Shown here: positions 21,681-30,356 of the stretch, one piece after another | Layout: each line of letters opens with the position of its first letter | Numbering within the stretch: the first letter of the stretch is position 1 | Assembly (NCBI GenBank): GCA_007121015.1 | Contig: SKMN01000059.1 | Coordinates: 1-59,251, forward strand | Origin: Coriobacteriia bacterium | GTDB taxonomy: Bacteria; Actinomycetota; Coriobacteriia; Anaerosomatales; SLCP01 | Length of the DNA: 59,251 nt | Direction of reading: 5' to 3' | Notes under the pieces: model-generated | What the model saw: the letters and a program-made list of their open reading frames with translations, nothing else | Databases searched by the model: none | What the model was told of the DNA's origin: nothing | Position numbers and translations under genes: made by a program

Positions 21681-22535
21681 ATGAGAGACACGGCGCTGAG
21701 CTCCTGTATCGTGGGGTGCGTCATCGCGTTCGCGTTGTTCGTGTCGACCGGATGCGACCGGGACTCCTCTACGCAACCGCCCGATACCGTCATCCGCATC
21801 TCCGGGTCGGGCACCTGCCTGCCACTGCTCCGCGTCCTCTCGGCCGAGTACGAGCGGGAGCATGACGTCCGCTTCGTCTACCTCCCCGGGCTCCATTCGA
21901 GCGGCGGCATCAAAGGTGTCGTCCACGGAGACCTCGACATCGGAGCGGTCTCACGTGCCCTCACCGACGAGGAGCGCGAGCTTGGCGTGGAGTACGTGCA
22001 CCTCTCCGATGATGGGCTGGCGATCGCAGCACACCCGTCTGCAGAGGTCGCAGCTCTCACGAGCGATCAGGTGCGTGGCGTGTACGCTGGGCTCTACCGG
22101 AACTGGGTCGAACTCGGCGGGGCCGATATCCCGATCGTCATGCTCGACCGCAACGAGGACGAGTCGGCCAAGATGATCCTCAGACAGTACGTGCTCGGTC
22201 CGATGGCTGTCTCCGAGGACGCGATCGTGCTCGCGTACGAGCAGGACATGATCGATGCTCTCCAAAAGACCCCCGGCGGGATAGGTTACTTCTCGCTAGG
22301 CTTCGGTCTTTCAGAGGGCATCGAGGTCGACTACGTCAGCATCGACGGCGTTCCACCAAGCATCGATGCCATCGTCGCCGGCGAGTATCCCATGGTCCGT
22401 CCTCTCGGAGTGGTCGTTTCGCCGAGCGCCGAGCGAGAAGTGAAGGACTTCGTCGCGTGGACACAGTCGGGCGATGCACGTGAGCTCGTGCGTGAGCACG
22501 GCTTCGCTCCACCTCTCGACGCGATCGGTGAGTGA
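21681..22535 (+). CDS. PstS-like phosphate-type substrate-binding lipoprotein
   Basis: The 284-residue protein has a lipoprotein signal peptide ending VSTGC (Cys near residue 25), then a PBP-like fold with ISGSGTCLPLL (ligand-binding start), SSGGIKGVVHGDLDIGAVSRALTDEE split over two conserved segments, and TPGGIGYFSLGF. These features match the PstS/PBP-like-2 family that binds phosphate or similar oxyanions. No ABC permease genes follow. Instead an HD-GYP receptor starts three bases after its stop, suggesting that the lipoprotein feeds a signal to that receptor rather than to a transporter. ATG 21681 has GGAGGG upstream. Confidence 0.85.
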   Translation: MRDTALSSCIVGCVIAFALFVSTGCDRDSSTQPPDTVIRISGSGTCLPLLRVLSAEYEREHDVRFVYLPGLHSSGGIKGVVHGDLDIGAVSRALTDEERELGVEYVHLSDDGLAIAAHPSAEVAALTSDQVRGVYAGLYRNWVELGGADIPIVMLDRNEDESAKMILRQYVLGPMAVSEDAIVLAYEQDMIDALQKTPGGIGYFSLGFGLSEGIEVDYVSIDGVPPSIDAIVAGEYPMVRPLGVVVSPSAEREVKDFVAWTQSGDARELVREHGFAPPLDAIGE

Positions 22536-22538
22536 GGT

Positions 22539-25115
22539 ATGGGCCGGTTCTTCCTCGGCAAGCACCTCTACAATCAGATAGTGCTGCCGCTCGTCGTCGC
22601 CGCCCTGGCCGTAGGGGTCATGGCCACGGTCGTCGCCACCTATTTCTTGTCCGACCTGACGGACCGCTGGGTCGACCAGGTCGCCGAGAACGCCTCGGCC
22701 AGCGTGTTGACCCGCGTCCAAGACCGGGTCGACGCGATGCACTCGGTCGCCCGTCTCATCGCAGACGGACAAGCCCTGGTCGAGGCGACCGAAGCAGCGA
22801 ACGTCGACGACCTCGAACTCCTCCTCGACCGCTCGCGCGCCACACACGGTTACGCGGACATCGCGGTACTCGACCGAGGTGGACGGCTCGTCGCCGGGAG
22901 CGGCTTCTTCGCCCGTGAAGGCGGGGACGCTGCCCTCGCGGAGGATACGTGGTCCGAGGAGGCACTCGTCCGGCCGGTGTCGTTGCTCACACTCGTCGAC
23001 GGGCGTCCAGTGCTCGTCGCGCTCGAACCCGTTGCGACCTCCAGCGGACACGTCCTGCGCGTCGCTCACCTCATCGACGACGCGCTCCTCGGCGAGCTTG
23101 CCACAGGCGCGGGAAGCGCGTTCGTGCTCTACGTCGTCGGAGAAGGCCGCGTGGCGCTTTCGGTCGCCGAGGACCCGGAGGACGGCTCTGCGCACGTCGC
23201 GCTCGCCGGTGAGCTCGACGAGGATCCCGCGACGGTCGCCGACGTGGTGGCGGCCGCCTCAGCGAGTGTCGAGCGCACCGGAGTGGGGACACTCGACGTC
23301 GAAGGCCGGCGGTACACGGTCCGGGCGGACGCGCTGTCCCTTACCGACGCGGAGTGGGCACGCGGCGAAGACCTCTTCCTCGTGTCCCTGCTCAGCCAGG
23401 AAGCGAGCATGGATGCGCGCGCTGCGACGATGAACCTTATCGGGATGTGGTCGTTCATCGCAGTGCTCGCGCTCGTAGGACTCGGCGGGTGGGTCGCTCG
23501 CCGCGTGTCTGATCCGTTGGTGGAGCTGACCGAGGGCGCGCGGAAGGTGGCCGACGGAGACTTCTCGGCCAAGACGGTCATAAAGGGAGACAACGAGATA
23601 GCCGAGCTCGCCACGAGCTTCAACCAGATGACCGACTCACTCAAGGACCGGAGCGAGAGCCTCACCAAGAAGGTCCTCGAACTGGCGACACTCTACGAGA
23701 TGAGCAGGTCTCTCGGCTCCACGCTCGACATGGACGAACTTCTCGACTCGGTGCTCGACTCGGCCCTACGCATCTTCAGCGCCGACCTCGGCTACGTCAC
23801 GATGCGCGACCCGGAAACTGGGGAACTGGCGATCCGGGCACACCGGGGGGTGAGCGAGACGCGCATCGATGATGCAGCTGTACGGAGTTCGATGTCGGAG
23901 TGGGTCATCCGCGAGTCTCGCCCGCTGGTCTTCAACCCCGCAGAGGTGTCGAGCCACGGGCAGGTCGAGGTCGTCACCGGGGCGCTCGCGGCGCTCTGCG
24001 TGCCCCTGGTTTCCGGAGAGGGGACTGTCGGCGCGATCACCGTAGGAAGCCAGGACCCCGACCATCGTTTCGACAGCGAAGACGTCCGCCTGCTGTCGAC
24101 GATCGCCAACCACGTGACGATCGCCATCGGGAACATCGATCTGTTCTCGAGCCTTCAGGAGGCGTATCTGACCACGGTGCGCTCGCTTGCTGCGGCAGTC
24201 GATGCGAAAGACCCGTACACGCGCGGGCACTCCGATGGTGTGGCGGTGTATGCAGCCCTCATCGCCGAGGAGATGGGACTCTCTCACGACCAGAAGGTCG
24301 CACTCGAGATGGCGGCCTACCTGCACGACATCGGCAAGATCGGCGTCAAAGAAGAGATATTGCTCAAGCCCGGGACGCTCACCGACGCGGAGATGGGCCA
24401 GATGCGGCACCACCCGCTCATCGGTGCGAGCATCTTGAAGCCCGTCGCCTTCCCGTGGCCCATCACGCCGGTCGTACGCCATCACCACGAGTTCTGGGAC
24501 GGCAACGGGTATCCCGCTGGGCTGAAGGGTGAGGAGGTCCCGCTCCTCGGACGCATCCTGGCCGTCGCCGACGCGTACGAGGCGATGATCTCCGATAGGC
24601 CGTATCGCAAGGGGCGCACGATGATCGAAGGTGTCGCCGAGCTCAGGCGATGTGCGGGCACGCAGTTCGACCCACAGGTGGTCGAAGTCTTCATAGAGGC
24701 ACTCGAGCGGCGCGAGCGGCTCGGCTGCGAAGATGCCGACGATGTCGTGGAGAAGGTCGGTCTCGCTGAGGCGCGGGCGATCTTCGTCGCGCTGAGTGAG
24801 GGGATGCTGTCGAGTTTCAGAAGGCTCGGGGGTCCCCGGCTTGCGGGTAACGTCGAGTGCGAACTCAACGTGCGCTTCGCCGAGGAACGGCTACCGATAG
24901 TCGTAGAGGGCGGCCGCGTGGTCGTCACGGCCGACGAAAGCACGGTCCACGCTGTGGAGATCGACGGACTGACATCGGCACTGCGCATGATCGACACCAC
25001 GATGGGGAGGATGTCGGGGAATACGCTCGTGGACCACTTCTACAGCGACGCGATGGAGGCGTTGCCTGAGCGCATGAGGTGCCTGGCCACGCGTCTCGGA
25101 TTCTACGTGGCGTGA
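22539..25115 (+). CDS. Transmembrane HD-GYP phosphodiesterase receptor (sensor-HAMP-GAF-HD-GYP)
   Basis: The 858-residue receptor has a first transmembrane helix (about 13-38), an extracellular sensor domain (about 40-290, Cache-like), a second helix (about 300-320), HAMP (about 320-375), a GAF domain (about 395-540) and an HD-GYP domain (about 545-730). The catalytic residues are intact: HDIGK (His596, Asp597), VRHHHE and the GYP motif (657-659). It should hydrolyse c-di-GMP. About 125 further residues form a C-terminal domain with no recognised motif. It directly follows the PstS-like lipoprotein gene, which is its likely ligand sensor. Confidence 0.93.
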   Translation: MGRFFLGKHLYNQIVLPLVVAALAVGVMATVVATYFLSDLTDRWVDQVAENASASVLTRVQDRVDAMHSVARLIADGQALVEATEAANVDDLELLLDRSRATHGYADIAVLDRGGRLVAGSGFFAREGGDAALAEDTWSEEALVRPVSLLTLVDGRPVLVALEPVATSSGHVLRVAHLIDDALLGELATGAGSAFVLYVVGEGRVALSVAEDPEDGSAHVALAGELDEDPATVADVVAAASASVERTGVGTLDVEGRRYTVRADALSLTDAEWARGEDLFLVSLLSQEASMDARAATMNLIGMWSFIAVLALVGLGGWVARRVSDPLVELTEGARKVADGDFSAKTVIKGDNEIAELATSFNQMTDSLKDRSESLTKKVLELATLYEMSRSLGSTLDMDELLDSVLDSALRIFSADLGYVTMRDPETGELAIRAHRGVSETRIDDAAVRSSMSEWVIRESRPLVFNPAEVSSHGQVEVVTGALAALCVPLVSGEGTVGAITVGSQDPDHRFDSEDVRLLSTIANHVTIAIGNIDLFSSLQEAYLTTVRSLAAAVDAKDPYTRGHSDGVAVYAALIAEEMGLSHDQKVALEMAAYLHDIGKIGVKEEILLKPGTLTDAEMGQMRHHPLIGASILKPVAFPWPITPVVRHHHEFWDGNGYPAGLKGEEVPLLGRILAVADAYEAMISDRPYRKGRTMIEGVAELRRCAGTQFDPQVVEVFIEALERRERLGCEDADDVVEKVGLAEARAIFVALSEGMLSSFRRLGGPRLAGNVECELNVRFAEERLPIVVEGGRVVVTADESTVHAVEIDGLTSALRMIDTTMGRMSGNTLVDHFYSDAMEALPERMRCLATRLGFYVA

Positions 25116-25136
25116 GCATGACGGATCGACCAGCGG

Positions 25137-25145
25137 TGATACACT
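25137..25145 (+). promoter_or_regulatory. Putative extended -10 promoter for lysC-asd
   Basis: TGA-TACACT forms an extended -10 element 44 bases before the preferred GTG start of the aspartokinase gene. Confidence 0.4.
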
Positions 25146-25189
25146 AGCCGAAGGTCGGTTCAGGGCGATCATCTATGCGAAAGGGTACC

Positions 25190-26449
25190 GTGTCTCTCGT
25201 AGTGACCAAGTTCGGCGGGACGTCGGTCGCAGACACCGAGCGCATCATGAGTGTCGCTCGTCGTCTCATCGCGCGCAAAGAGGCGGGCGACGGAGTGGTC
25301 GCCGTCGTTTCGGCGATGGGGGACGTCACCGACGAACTCCTCGTCAAAGCCGCCGATATCTCTCCCTGTCCGCCCGAGCGGGAGATGGACATGCTGCTCG
25401 CGACGGGCGAGCAGGTGACGATCGCCCTCCTTGCGATGGCCATACACTCGCTCGGTCACGAGGTCATCTCGTTCACCGGCTCGCAGGTGGGCATCGTCAC
25501 GGATGCCGGACACACCAAGGCTAAGATCATGGAGGTCCGGGCCGATCGCGTGCGCAAGGCACTCGACGAAGGCCGCATCGTCATCATCGCTGGCTTCCAG
25601 GGAGTGACCGATGACGGCCAGATAACGACTCTTGGCCGAGGCGGGTCCGACACCACCGCGGTGGCCATAGCGGCTGGTGTAGGCGCTGACGTATGCGAGA
25701 TATACTCTGATGTGGACGGCGTGTACACGTCCGACCCGCGGGTGGTTCCTCGAGCGCGCAAGATAGATGTCATTTCCTACGAGGAGATGCTGGAGATGGC
25801 GGCGACCGGCGCACGGGTGCTGCAGCTGCGGGCGGTCGAGTTCGCCCGCAACCACGGGGTGGTCATCCACAGCCGCTCGAGCTTCAACAACGTCCCCGGC
25901 ACCGTGGTCAAGGAGGCCGACAGCACCATGGAACAGGCGATCATCTCGGGGGTCACTCACGACACCTCGGAGGCGAAGGTCACGATCCGCGACGTTCCCG
26001 ACGTTCCCGGAGTAGCAGCTGTCGTGTTCGGCCAGCTCGCCGAGTCCAACGTCAACGTCGACATGATCATCCAGAACGTCTCCGAGCGTGGTACGACCGA
26101 CATATCCTTCACCACACCGATAGAGGACCTGGTCAGGGCACGCAGGGCGACCGAGGAAGTGGCGGCAGAACTCGGTGCGCGCGAGTGGAGTGTGGACGAA
26201 TCGATCGCCAAGGTCTCCCTCGTGGGAGCGGGCATGAAGACGCATCCCGGTGTGGCGGCCCAGATGTTCCGGACCCTTGCCGACGCGGGAGTGAACCTCG
26301 ACATGATATCGACCTCGTCGATACGGATCTCGTGCGTCATCTCGGCGGACGAGGTGGAGGTGGCCGTCAGGGCGCTGCACGAGAGGTTCGGCCTCGACAG
26401 CGGAGAGGTCTCCGTGGAGACCTCTCCCGCATGCGGAGAGGTGGGCTAG
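25190..26449 (+). CDS. lysC: Aspartate kinase
   Basis: The 419-residue enzyme phosphorylates aspartate, the first step to lysine, methionine, threonine and diaminopimelate. The N-terminal catalytic domain has VTKFGGTSVAD (6-16), GFQGVTDDGQITTLGRGGSD in conserved segments and YSDVDGVYTSDPR. Two ACT domains follow (about 265-405). GTG 25190 is preferred because the protein then begins like its relatives (SLVVTKFGG) and AAAGGG sits five bases upstream; ATG 25175 is an alternative. An internal start for a separate beta subunit is likely (see the site at 25910). asd follows after one base. Confidence 0.95.
   Translation: MSLVVTKFGGTSVADTERIMSVARRLIARKEAGDGVVAVVSAMGDVTDELLVKAADISPCPPEREMDMLLATGEQVTIALLAMAIHSLGHEVISFTGSQVGIVTDAGHTKAKIMEVRADRVRKALDEGRIVIIAGFQGVTDDGQITTLGRGGSDTTAVAIAAGVGADVCEIYSDVDGVYTSDPRVVPRARKIDVISYEEMLEMAATGARVLQLRAVEFARNHGVVIHSRSSFNNVPGTVVKEADSTMEQAIISGVTHDTSEAKVTIRDVPDVPGVAAVVFGQLAESNVNVDMIIQNVSERGTTDISFTTPIEDLVRARRATEEVAAELGAREWSVDESIAKVSLVGAGMKTHPGVAAQMFRTLADAGVNLDMISTSSIRISCVISADEVEVAVRALHERFGLDSGEVSVETSPACGEVG
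25910..25930 (+). promoter_or_regulatory. Internal ribosome binding site for the aspartokinase beta subunit
   Basis: AAGGAGG (25910-25916), a strong Shine-Dalgarno sequence, lies 11 bases before an in-frame ATG (25928-25930, codon 247) inside lysC. The start falls between the catalytic and ACT regions, as in Corynebacterium and Bacillus, where the regulatory beta subunit is made from the same gene. Confidence 0.55.
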
Positions 26450-26450
26450 C

Positions 26451-27497
26451 GTGGCGAACGGCACACCGATTCCGCGACATCCGGTCGTCGCGGTGGCCGG
26501 TGCCACCGGCGCGGTCGGGCGCGAAATGCTCACGGTCCTCGAACAGCGCTCGTTCCCTGCTGGCAGGGTTGTGCCTTTGGCCTCGAGCCGCAGTGCCGGG
26601 TCGACTGTGCCGTTCGGGGGCGCTGAACTCGTCGTAGAGGAGCTTACCGACCGGTCCTTCGACGAGGTCGACATCGCCTTGTTCAGCGTAGGCGCATCGG
26701 TTTCCAAGCGGTACAGGGACGCGGTCGTCGACGCCGGCTGCGTCATGATCGACAACTCCTCGGCCTTCCGAATGGACGACGACGTGCCGCTCGTGGTCCC
26801 GGAGGTCAACGGAGCGGACGTCGCCGGCCATTCAGGCGTCATCGCGAACCCCAACTGTTCGACCATCCAGATGGCGATGGTTCTCGCGCCGCTGCATACC
26901 GCATCGCCGATCAGGCGTGTTATCGCGTCGACGTACCAGGCGGCCTCCGGTGCAGGTGCGGCGGCGATGCGCGAGCTGCACGAGCAGACAGAGGCGTTCT
27001 TGCGAGGCGAGGAGCTCGTGCCGCAAGAGTTCGCCCACCGCATCGCGTTCAACTGCATACCGCAGATCGACGTGTTCCTCGGCGACGGCTCGACCAAAGA
27101 GGAGTGGAAGATGGTCGTCGAGACCAAGAAGATCATGCATGCGCCAGACATCGAGGTGCACGCGACGTGCGTCCGCGTCCCCGTCCTCAGGTGTCACTCC
27201 GAGGCGCTGATTATCGAGTTCGAGCGACCTCTATCGCCTGGTGAAGCACGGGACGTACTTGCTGCCGCGCCTGGCGTGGCCGTACTCGACGATCCGGGCG
27301 AGTCGCTCTATCCGATGCCCGCGTACCTGGAGGGCACGGACGACACGTACGTCGGTCGCATCCGCCGGGACCCGACGGTGCCTCACGGCATCGCACTTTG
27401 GATCGTCGCCGATCAACTCAGAAAGGGCGCAGCGCTCAATGCGGTTCAGATCGCCGAGGAGCTTGTGGGCAGGTCAGGGCAGGCGACGGAGGACTGA
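26451..27497 (+). CDS. asd: Aspartate-semialdehyde dehydrogenase
   Basis: The 348-residue enzyme reduces aspartyl phosphate with NADPH. It has the nucleotide-binding loop VAGATGAVGREM (about 15-26), the SSRSAG phosphate-binding segment, the catalytic cysteine in NPNCST (Cys136) and the later motif RCHSEAL with the active-site histidine. Start is GTG, one base after the lysC stop, so the two are translationally coupled. Length is normal for the Gram-positive form. Confidence 0.96.
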   Translation: MANGTPIPRHPVVAVAGATGAVGREMLTVLEQRSFPAGRVVPLASSRSAGSTVPFGGAELVVEELTDRSFDEVDIALFSVGASVSKRYRDAVVDAGCVMIDNSSAFRMDDDVPLVVPEVNGADVAGHSGVIANPNCSTIQMAMVLAPLHTASPIRRVIASTYQAASGAGAAAMRELHEQTEAFLRGEELVPQEFAHRIAFNCIPQIDVFLGDGSTKEEWKMVVETKKIMHAPDIEVHATCVRVPVLRCHSEALIIEFERPLSPGEARDVLAAAPGVAVLDDPGESLYPMPAYLEGTDDTYVGRIRRDPTVPHGIALWIVADQLRKGAALNAVQIAEELVGRSGQATED

Positions 27498-27503
27498 TAC
27501 GAT
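27495..27503 (+). promoter_or_regulatory. Putative extended -10 promoter for the two-component pair
   Basis: TGA-TACGAT overlaps the asd stop codon and precedes the response-regulator start by about 40 bases. Confidence 0.35.
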
Positions 27504-27541
27504 AGCGAGGAGTACGAGCCGTGTACCAGCAGGGAGAGCGT

Positions 27542-28222
27542 ATGGGCAGTGAGAAGATCCTCATCGTCGAGGATGACAGGACCATCGCGCGTTTCGTCGA
27601 ACTCGAACTCATGCACGCGGGCTACCAGGTCCATAAGGTCGACGATGGGAACATCGCGCTCGACGTCATCGAGGAGGACCCGCCGGACCTCGTCATCTTG
27701 GACCTCATGCTTCCTGGGATGGATGGTATCGAGGTCGCCGAGACCCTGCGTTCCCTGGGCTATCACGTCCCGATACTCATGCTTACCGCGCGCGCGGAGA
27801 CCGAGGACGTGGTGGCAGGCTTCGGATCGGGTGCCGACGACTACCTTCGGAAGCCGTTCGAGATCCCCGAGTTGCTGTCGCGCGTACGTGCGCTGCTCAA
27901 GCGCACCGAGCAAGACCGGGGCGGTCCGATCCACAAGGCGTCGGGACTCGAGGTCGACACAGCCTCCCGCCGCGCTACGCTCGCGGGCGCACCCATCGAG
28001 TTGACGGCACGGGAGTTCGACCTGCTCACGTATCTGGTGAGCAACGCCGGACGGGTCGTGACGCGAGACGAGATCCTCGAAGCGGTGTGGGGCATGCAGA
28101 AGAGTACGGACAGCAACGTCATCGAGGTTTTCATCTGCCATCTTCGCAACAAGATCGGTGACGAGAACAACACGATCATCCAGACCATCAGGGGTGTCGG
28201 GTATTTCTTCGCAAGGGGATAG
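27542..28222 (+). CDS. OmpR/PhoB-family response regulator
   Basis: The 226-residue protein has a receiver domain (about 4-118) with the acidic pair Asp11-Asp12, the phosphorylated Asp54 (VILDLMLPG) and the conserved lysine in YLRKPFE. A winged-helix DNA-binding domain follows (about 130-226), ending with TIRGVGYFF. ATG 27542 follows AGGGAGAG; the longer in-frame start at 27521 lacks a site. The kinase gene starts directly after its stop. Target genes are unknown. Confidence 0.95.
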   Translation: MGSEKILIVEDDRTIARFVELELMHAGYQVHKVDDGNIALDVIEEDPPDLVILDLMLPGMDGIEVAETLRSLGYHVPILMLTARAETEDVVAGFGSGADDYLRKPFEIPELLSRVRALLKRTEQDRGGPIHKASGLEVDTASRRATLAGAPIELTAREFDLLTYLVSNAGRVVTRDEILEAVWGMQKSTDSNVIEVFICHLRNKIGDENNTIIQTIRGVGYFFARG

Positions 28223-29716
28223 ATGAGGCGCTCATCACTGCGCACGTCGCTCTTCCTTATCTCGCTCCTGTTCGCTGTGCTCGTAGTGGGCGGGGTCTCC
28301 TTGACGACGTACGTCGTCATCTCCGAGGTCGTCGCGGCCGCCGCGCACGATGCGGCAGTCCGGGCGTCTATGCGTGTCGCCGACATCGCCAAGGTGCGCG
28401 TCACGGACGCGGTCCTCGAAGCGGCTGCGAGCGGCTTGACCGGGCAAGAGCGGGACCAGGAGGCACGGCGACTGTTCTTCCGCGACGTCCCGGCCATCTT
28501 CCGGGGCGGCGGGCAGAGCGGGGTGGAAGTCGCCTTCTACGATGAGACGCTCCAGCCTCTGTGGTTCAGCGACGAGCGGGCGCTGACCGAGGCTGAACAG
28601 GAACGCAGGCGGGCGATCGTCGCGGCGCAGCCCGTCGAGTCCGTCTATGTGGATCGGCCGCCGCTCTCCGGGATGTTCGGAGAACAGGCCCTCGACACCT
28701 TCACGATCCACGTCCCTATCGATCTTCCCGACGGGGCGCGCGGGGTCATCGATGTGACGTACTTCCCCGACCTCGAAGAGTCGATCATGAACCAGGTCCG
28801 GCTGCCGATGCTCGTACTCGCGCTGTCTTCTGCCCTTGTCATGGTGATCATGATCCAGGCCGGTACGGGATGGATGCTGAAGCGGATCGAGCACCTTCGC
28901 GCGGCTGCTGAATCCGTCGAGACCGGTCGCCTCGACGTCCAGCTCCCGGTGGAGGGCAACCACGAGATCGCCGAACTCGCGCGTTCGCTCAACATGCTCA
29001 TGAGCCGTCTGCGCCATCGTGCCGCGATGCAGACTCGGTTCGTGGCGGACGCGTCTCACGAGCTGGCCACGCCCGTCGCCGGCATTCGCGGATACACCGG
29101 CATCCTGAGAGCCTGGGGCGCCGAGGACTCCGAGGTCCGTGACGAAGCGATCGCCGCCATCGACAGGGAGTCTCGGCGCATGGCCCGCCTCTGTGGTGAC
29201 CTTATCGCGTTGGTCCGCACCGATCAGGCAGGGGAGGCTGAAGCGGTACCGTTCGACGTACATGAGCTGGCGCGGGAAGTGATGGCGAGCGCGCTCACCC
29301 GCTACAAGGACAGGGGTCACCTGCACGAAGGTCCGCCCGGGGGCGCGCTCGAGGCCGTCGGCGACCCGTCACGTCTGGAAGACGTGCTCTCGGTGCTGCT
29401 CGATAACGCGTTCAAGTACACGCCCCCCGGAGGCAAGATCTTCATCGACACCCGGGCCACCGACGACGTGGTGACCATCGAGATAGGCGACACGGGGATA
29501 GGCATTCCCGAGGAGGACCTCCCCAGCATCTTCGAGCGATTCTACCGCTCCGACGAGTCGCGTTCCAAGTCGACGGGAGGCTTTGGTCTCGGACTGCCGA
29601 TAGCGAAGTCTGCGGTGGAGGCCATGGGGGGCGATCTCGCCGTCCGCAGCGCACGCGGAGAAGGATCGGTCTTCACCGTTCTGATTCCCCGTGACCTATC
29701 CAGAGAACAGAGGTAA
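28223..29716 (+). CDS. Membrane sensor histidine kinase
   Basis: The 497-residue partner of the preceding regulator has two transmembrane helices (about 8-38 and 190-215) flanking an extracellular domain of about 150 residues, then HAMP, a HisKA domain with His279 in SHELATP, and a HATPase domain with N box LDNAFKYTPPGG, G1 DTGIGIP and G2 GGFGLGLP. The usual SHEL(R/K)TP has alanine in place of the basic residue, a mild oddity. The extracellular domain has no recognised ligand motif. Confidence 0.94.
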   Translation: MRRSSLRTSLFLISLLFAVLVVGGVSLTTYVVISEVVAAAAHDAAVRASMRVADIAKVRVTDAVLEAAASGLTGQERDQEARRLFFRDVPAIFRGGGQSGVEVAFYDETLQPLWFSDERALTEAEQERRRAIVAAQPVESVYVDRPPLSGMFGEQALDTFTIHVPIDLPDGARGVIDVTYFPDLEESIMNQVRLPMLVLALSSALVMVIMIQAGTGWMLKRIEHLRAAAESVETGRLDVQLPVEGNHEIAELARSLNMLMSRLRHRAAMQTRFVADASHELATPVAGIRGYTGILRAWGAEDSEVRDEAIAAIDRESRRMARLCGDLIALVRTDQAGEAEAVPFDVHELAREVMASALTRYKDRGHLHEGPPGGALEAVGDPSRLEDVLSVLLDNAFKYTPPGGKIFIDTRATDDVVTIEIGDTGIGIPEEDLPSIFERFYRSDESRSKSTGGFGLGLPIAKSAVEAMGGDLAVRSARGEGSVFTVLIPRDLSREQR

Positions 29717-29720
29717 GTCA

Positions 29721-30293
29721 GTGAACAGGAGTCGATTCATCGCACAGGCGGGCGTGATCGCGGCGGTTCACGCTGCGGCGACGGTCGCGGTCCTTCAGAT
29801 GCCCGGGCAGCTCGGATGGGGCCCCGTGCAGTTCCGGCTGAGCGAGGCCCTCACCGTGCTCGCGCTCTTCACTCCCGCAGCGGTTCCTGGGCTGGCGGTA
29901 GGAACCGCCGTTGCGAACGTCTCGCTCGTCGCCCAGCTGGGCGCCGTCGGCTTGCTCGACGTGACGTTCGGTTCGCTTGCGACGTTTCTCGGCGCGGTGT
30001 GGACGTGGCGACTGCGCAAGCGCCCGGCACTCGCTTTGCTCGGCCCGGTGGTCGCAAACGCATTGATCGTCCCCGCGTACCTTCCGATACTTTTTGCGGC
30101 TCTTGGTCTTGAACAAGCACCGTTTCTGGGCATAGACGTGAGCAGCGGACCGGTTGTCGTCTACGGGTTCGGCGTGCTGACCGTCGGCATCGGGCAAGCG
30201 GTGGTCGTGTACGGCGTCGGGCTGCCGCTGGCGGCGGTGCTGCGGAGGCGCATCGCAGGGCTGCTCTGCTGGGACGGCGAATGTAGCGAGTGA
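29721..30293 (+). CDS. queT: QueT-family queuosine-precursor transporter
   Basis: The 190-residue membrane protein has five or six helices. Its pattern fits QueT ECF-type S components: AVHAAATVAVL, then WGPVQFRLSEALTVLALFTP, then a conserved glycine-rich region with LDVTFGSLATFLGA. It would import preQ1/preQ0-like precursors together with a shared energising module. GTG 29721 follows GAGG; an earlier in-frame start overlaps the kinase gene. No preQ1 riboswitch is visible, since the gene is tightly downstream of the kinase. Confidence 0.82.
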   Translation: MNRSRFIAQAGVIAAVHAAATVAVLQMPGQLGWGPVQFRLSEALTVLALFTPAAVPGLAVGTAVANVSLVAQLGAVGLLDVTFGSLATFLGAVWTWRLRKRPALALLGPVVANALIVPAYLPILFAALGLEQAPFLGIDVSSGPVVVYGFGVLTVGIGQAVVVYGVGLPLAAVLRRRIAGLLCWDGECSE

Positions 30294-30356
30294 CCGCGCA
30301 GGGCACGGTGCGCGTGCATGACATGATGCGAGCACCCGCACCGCGGAGCGGAGACC

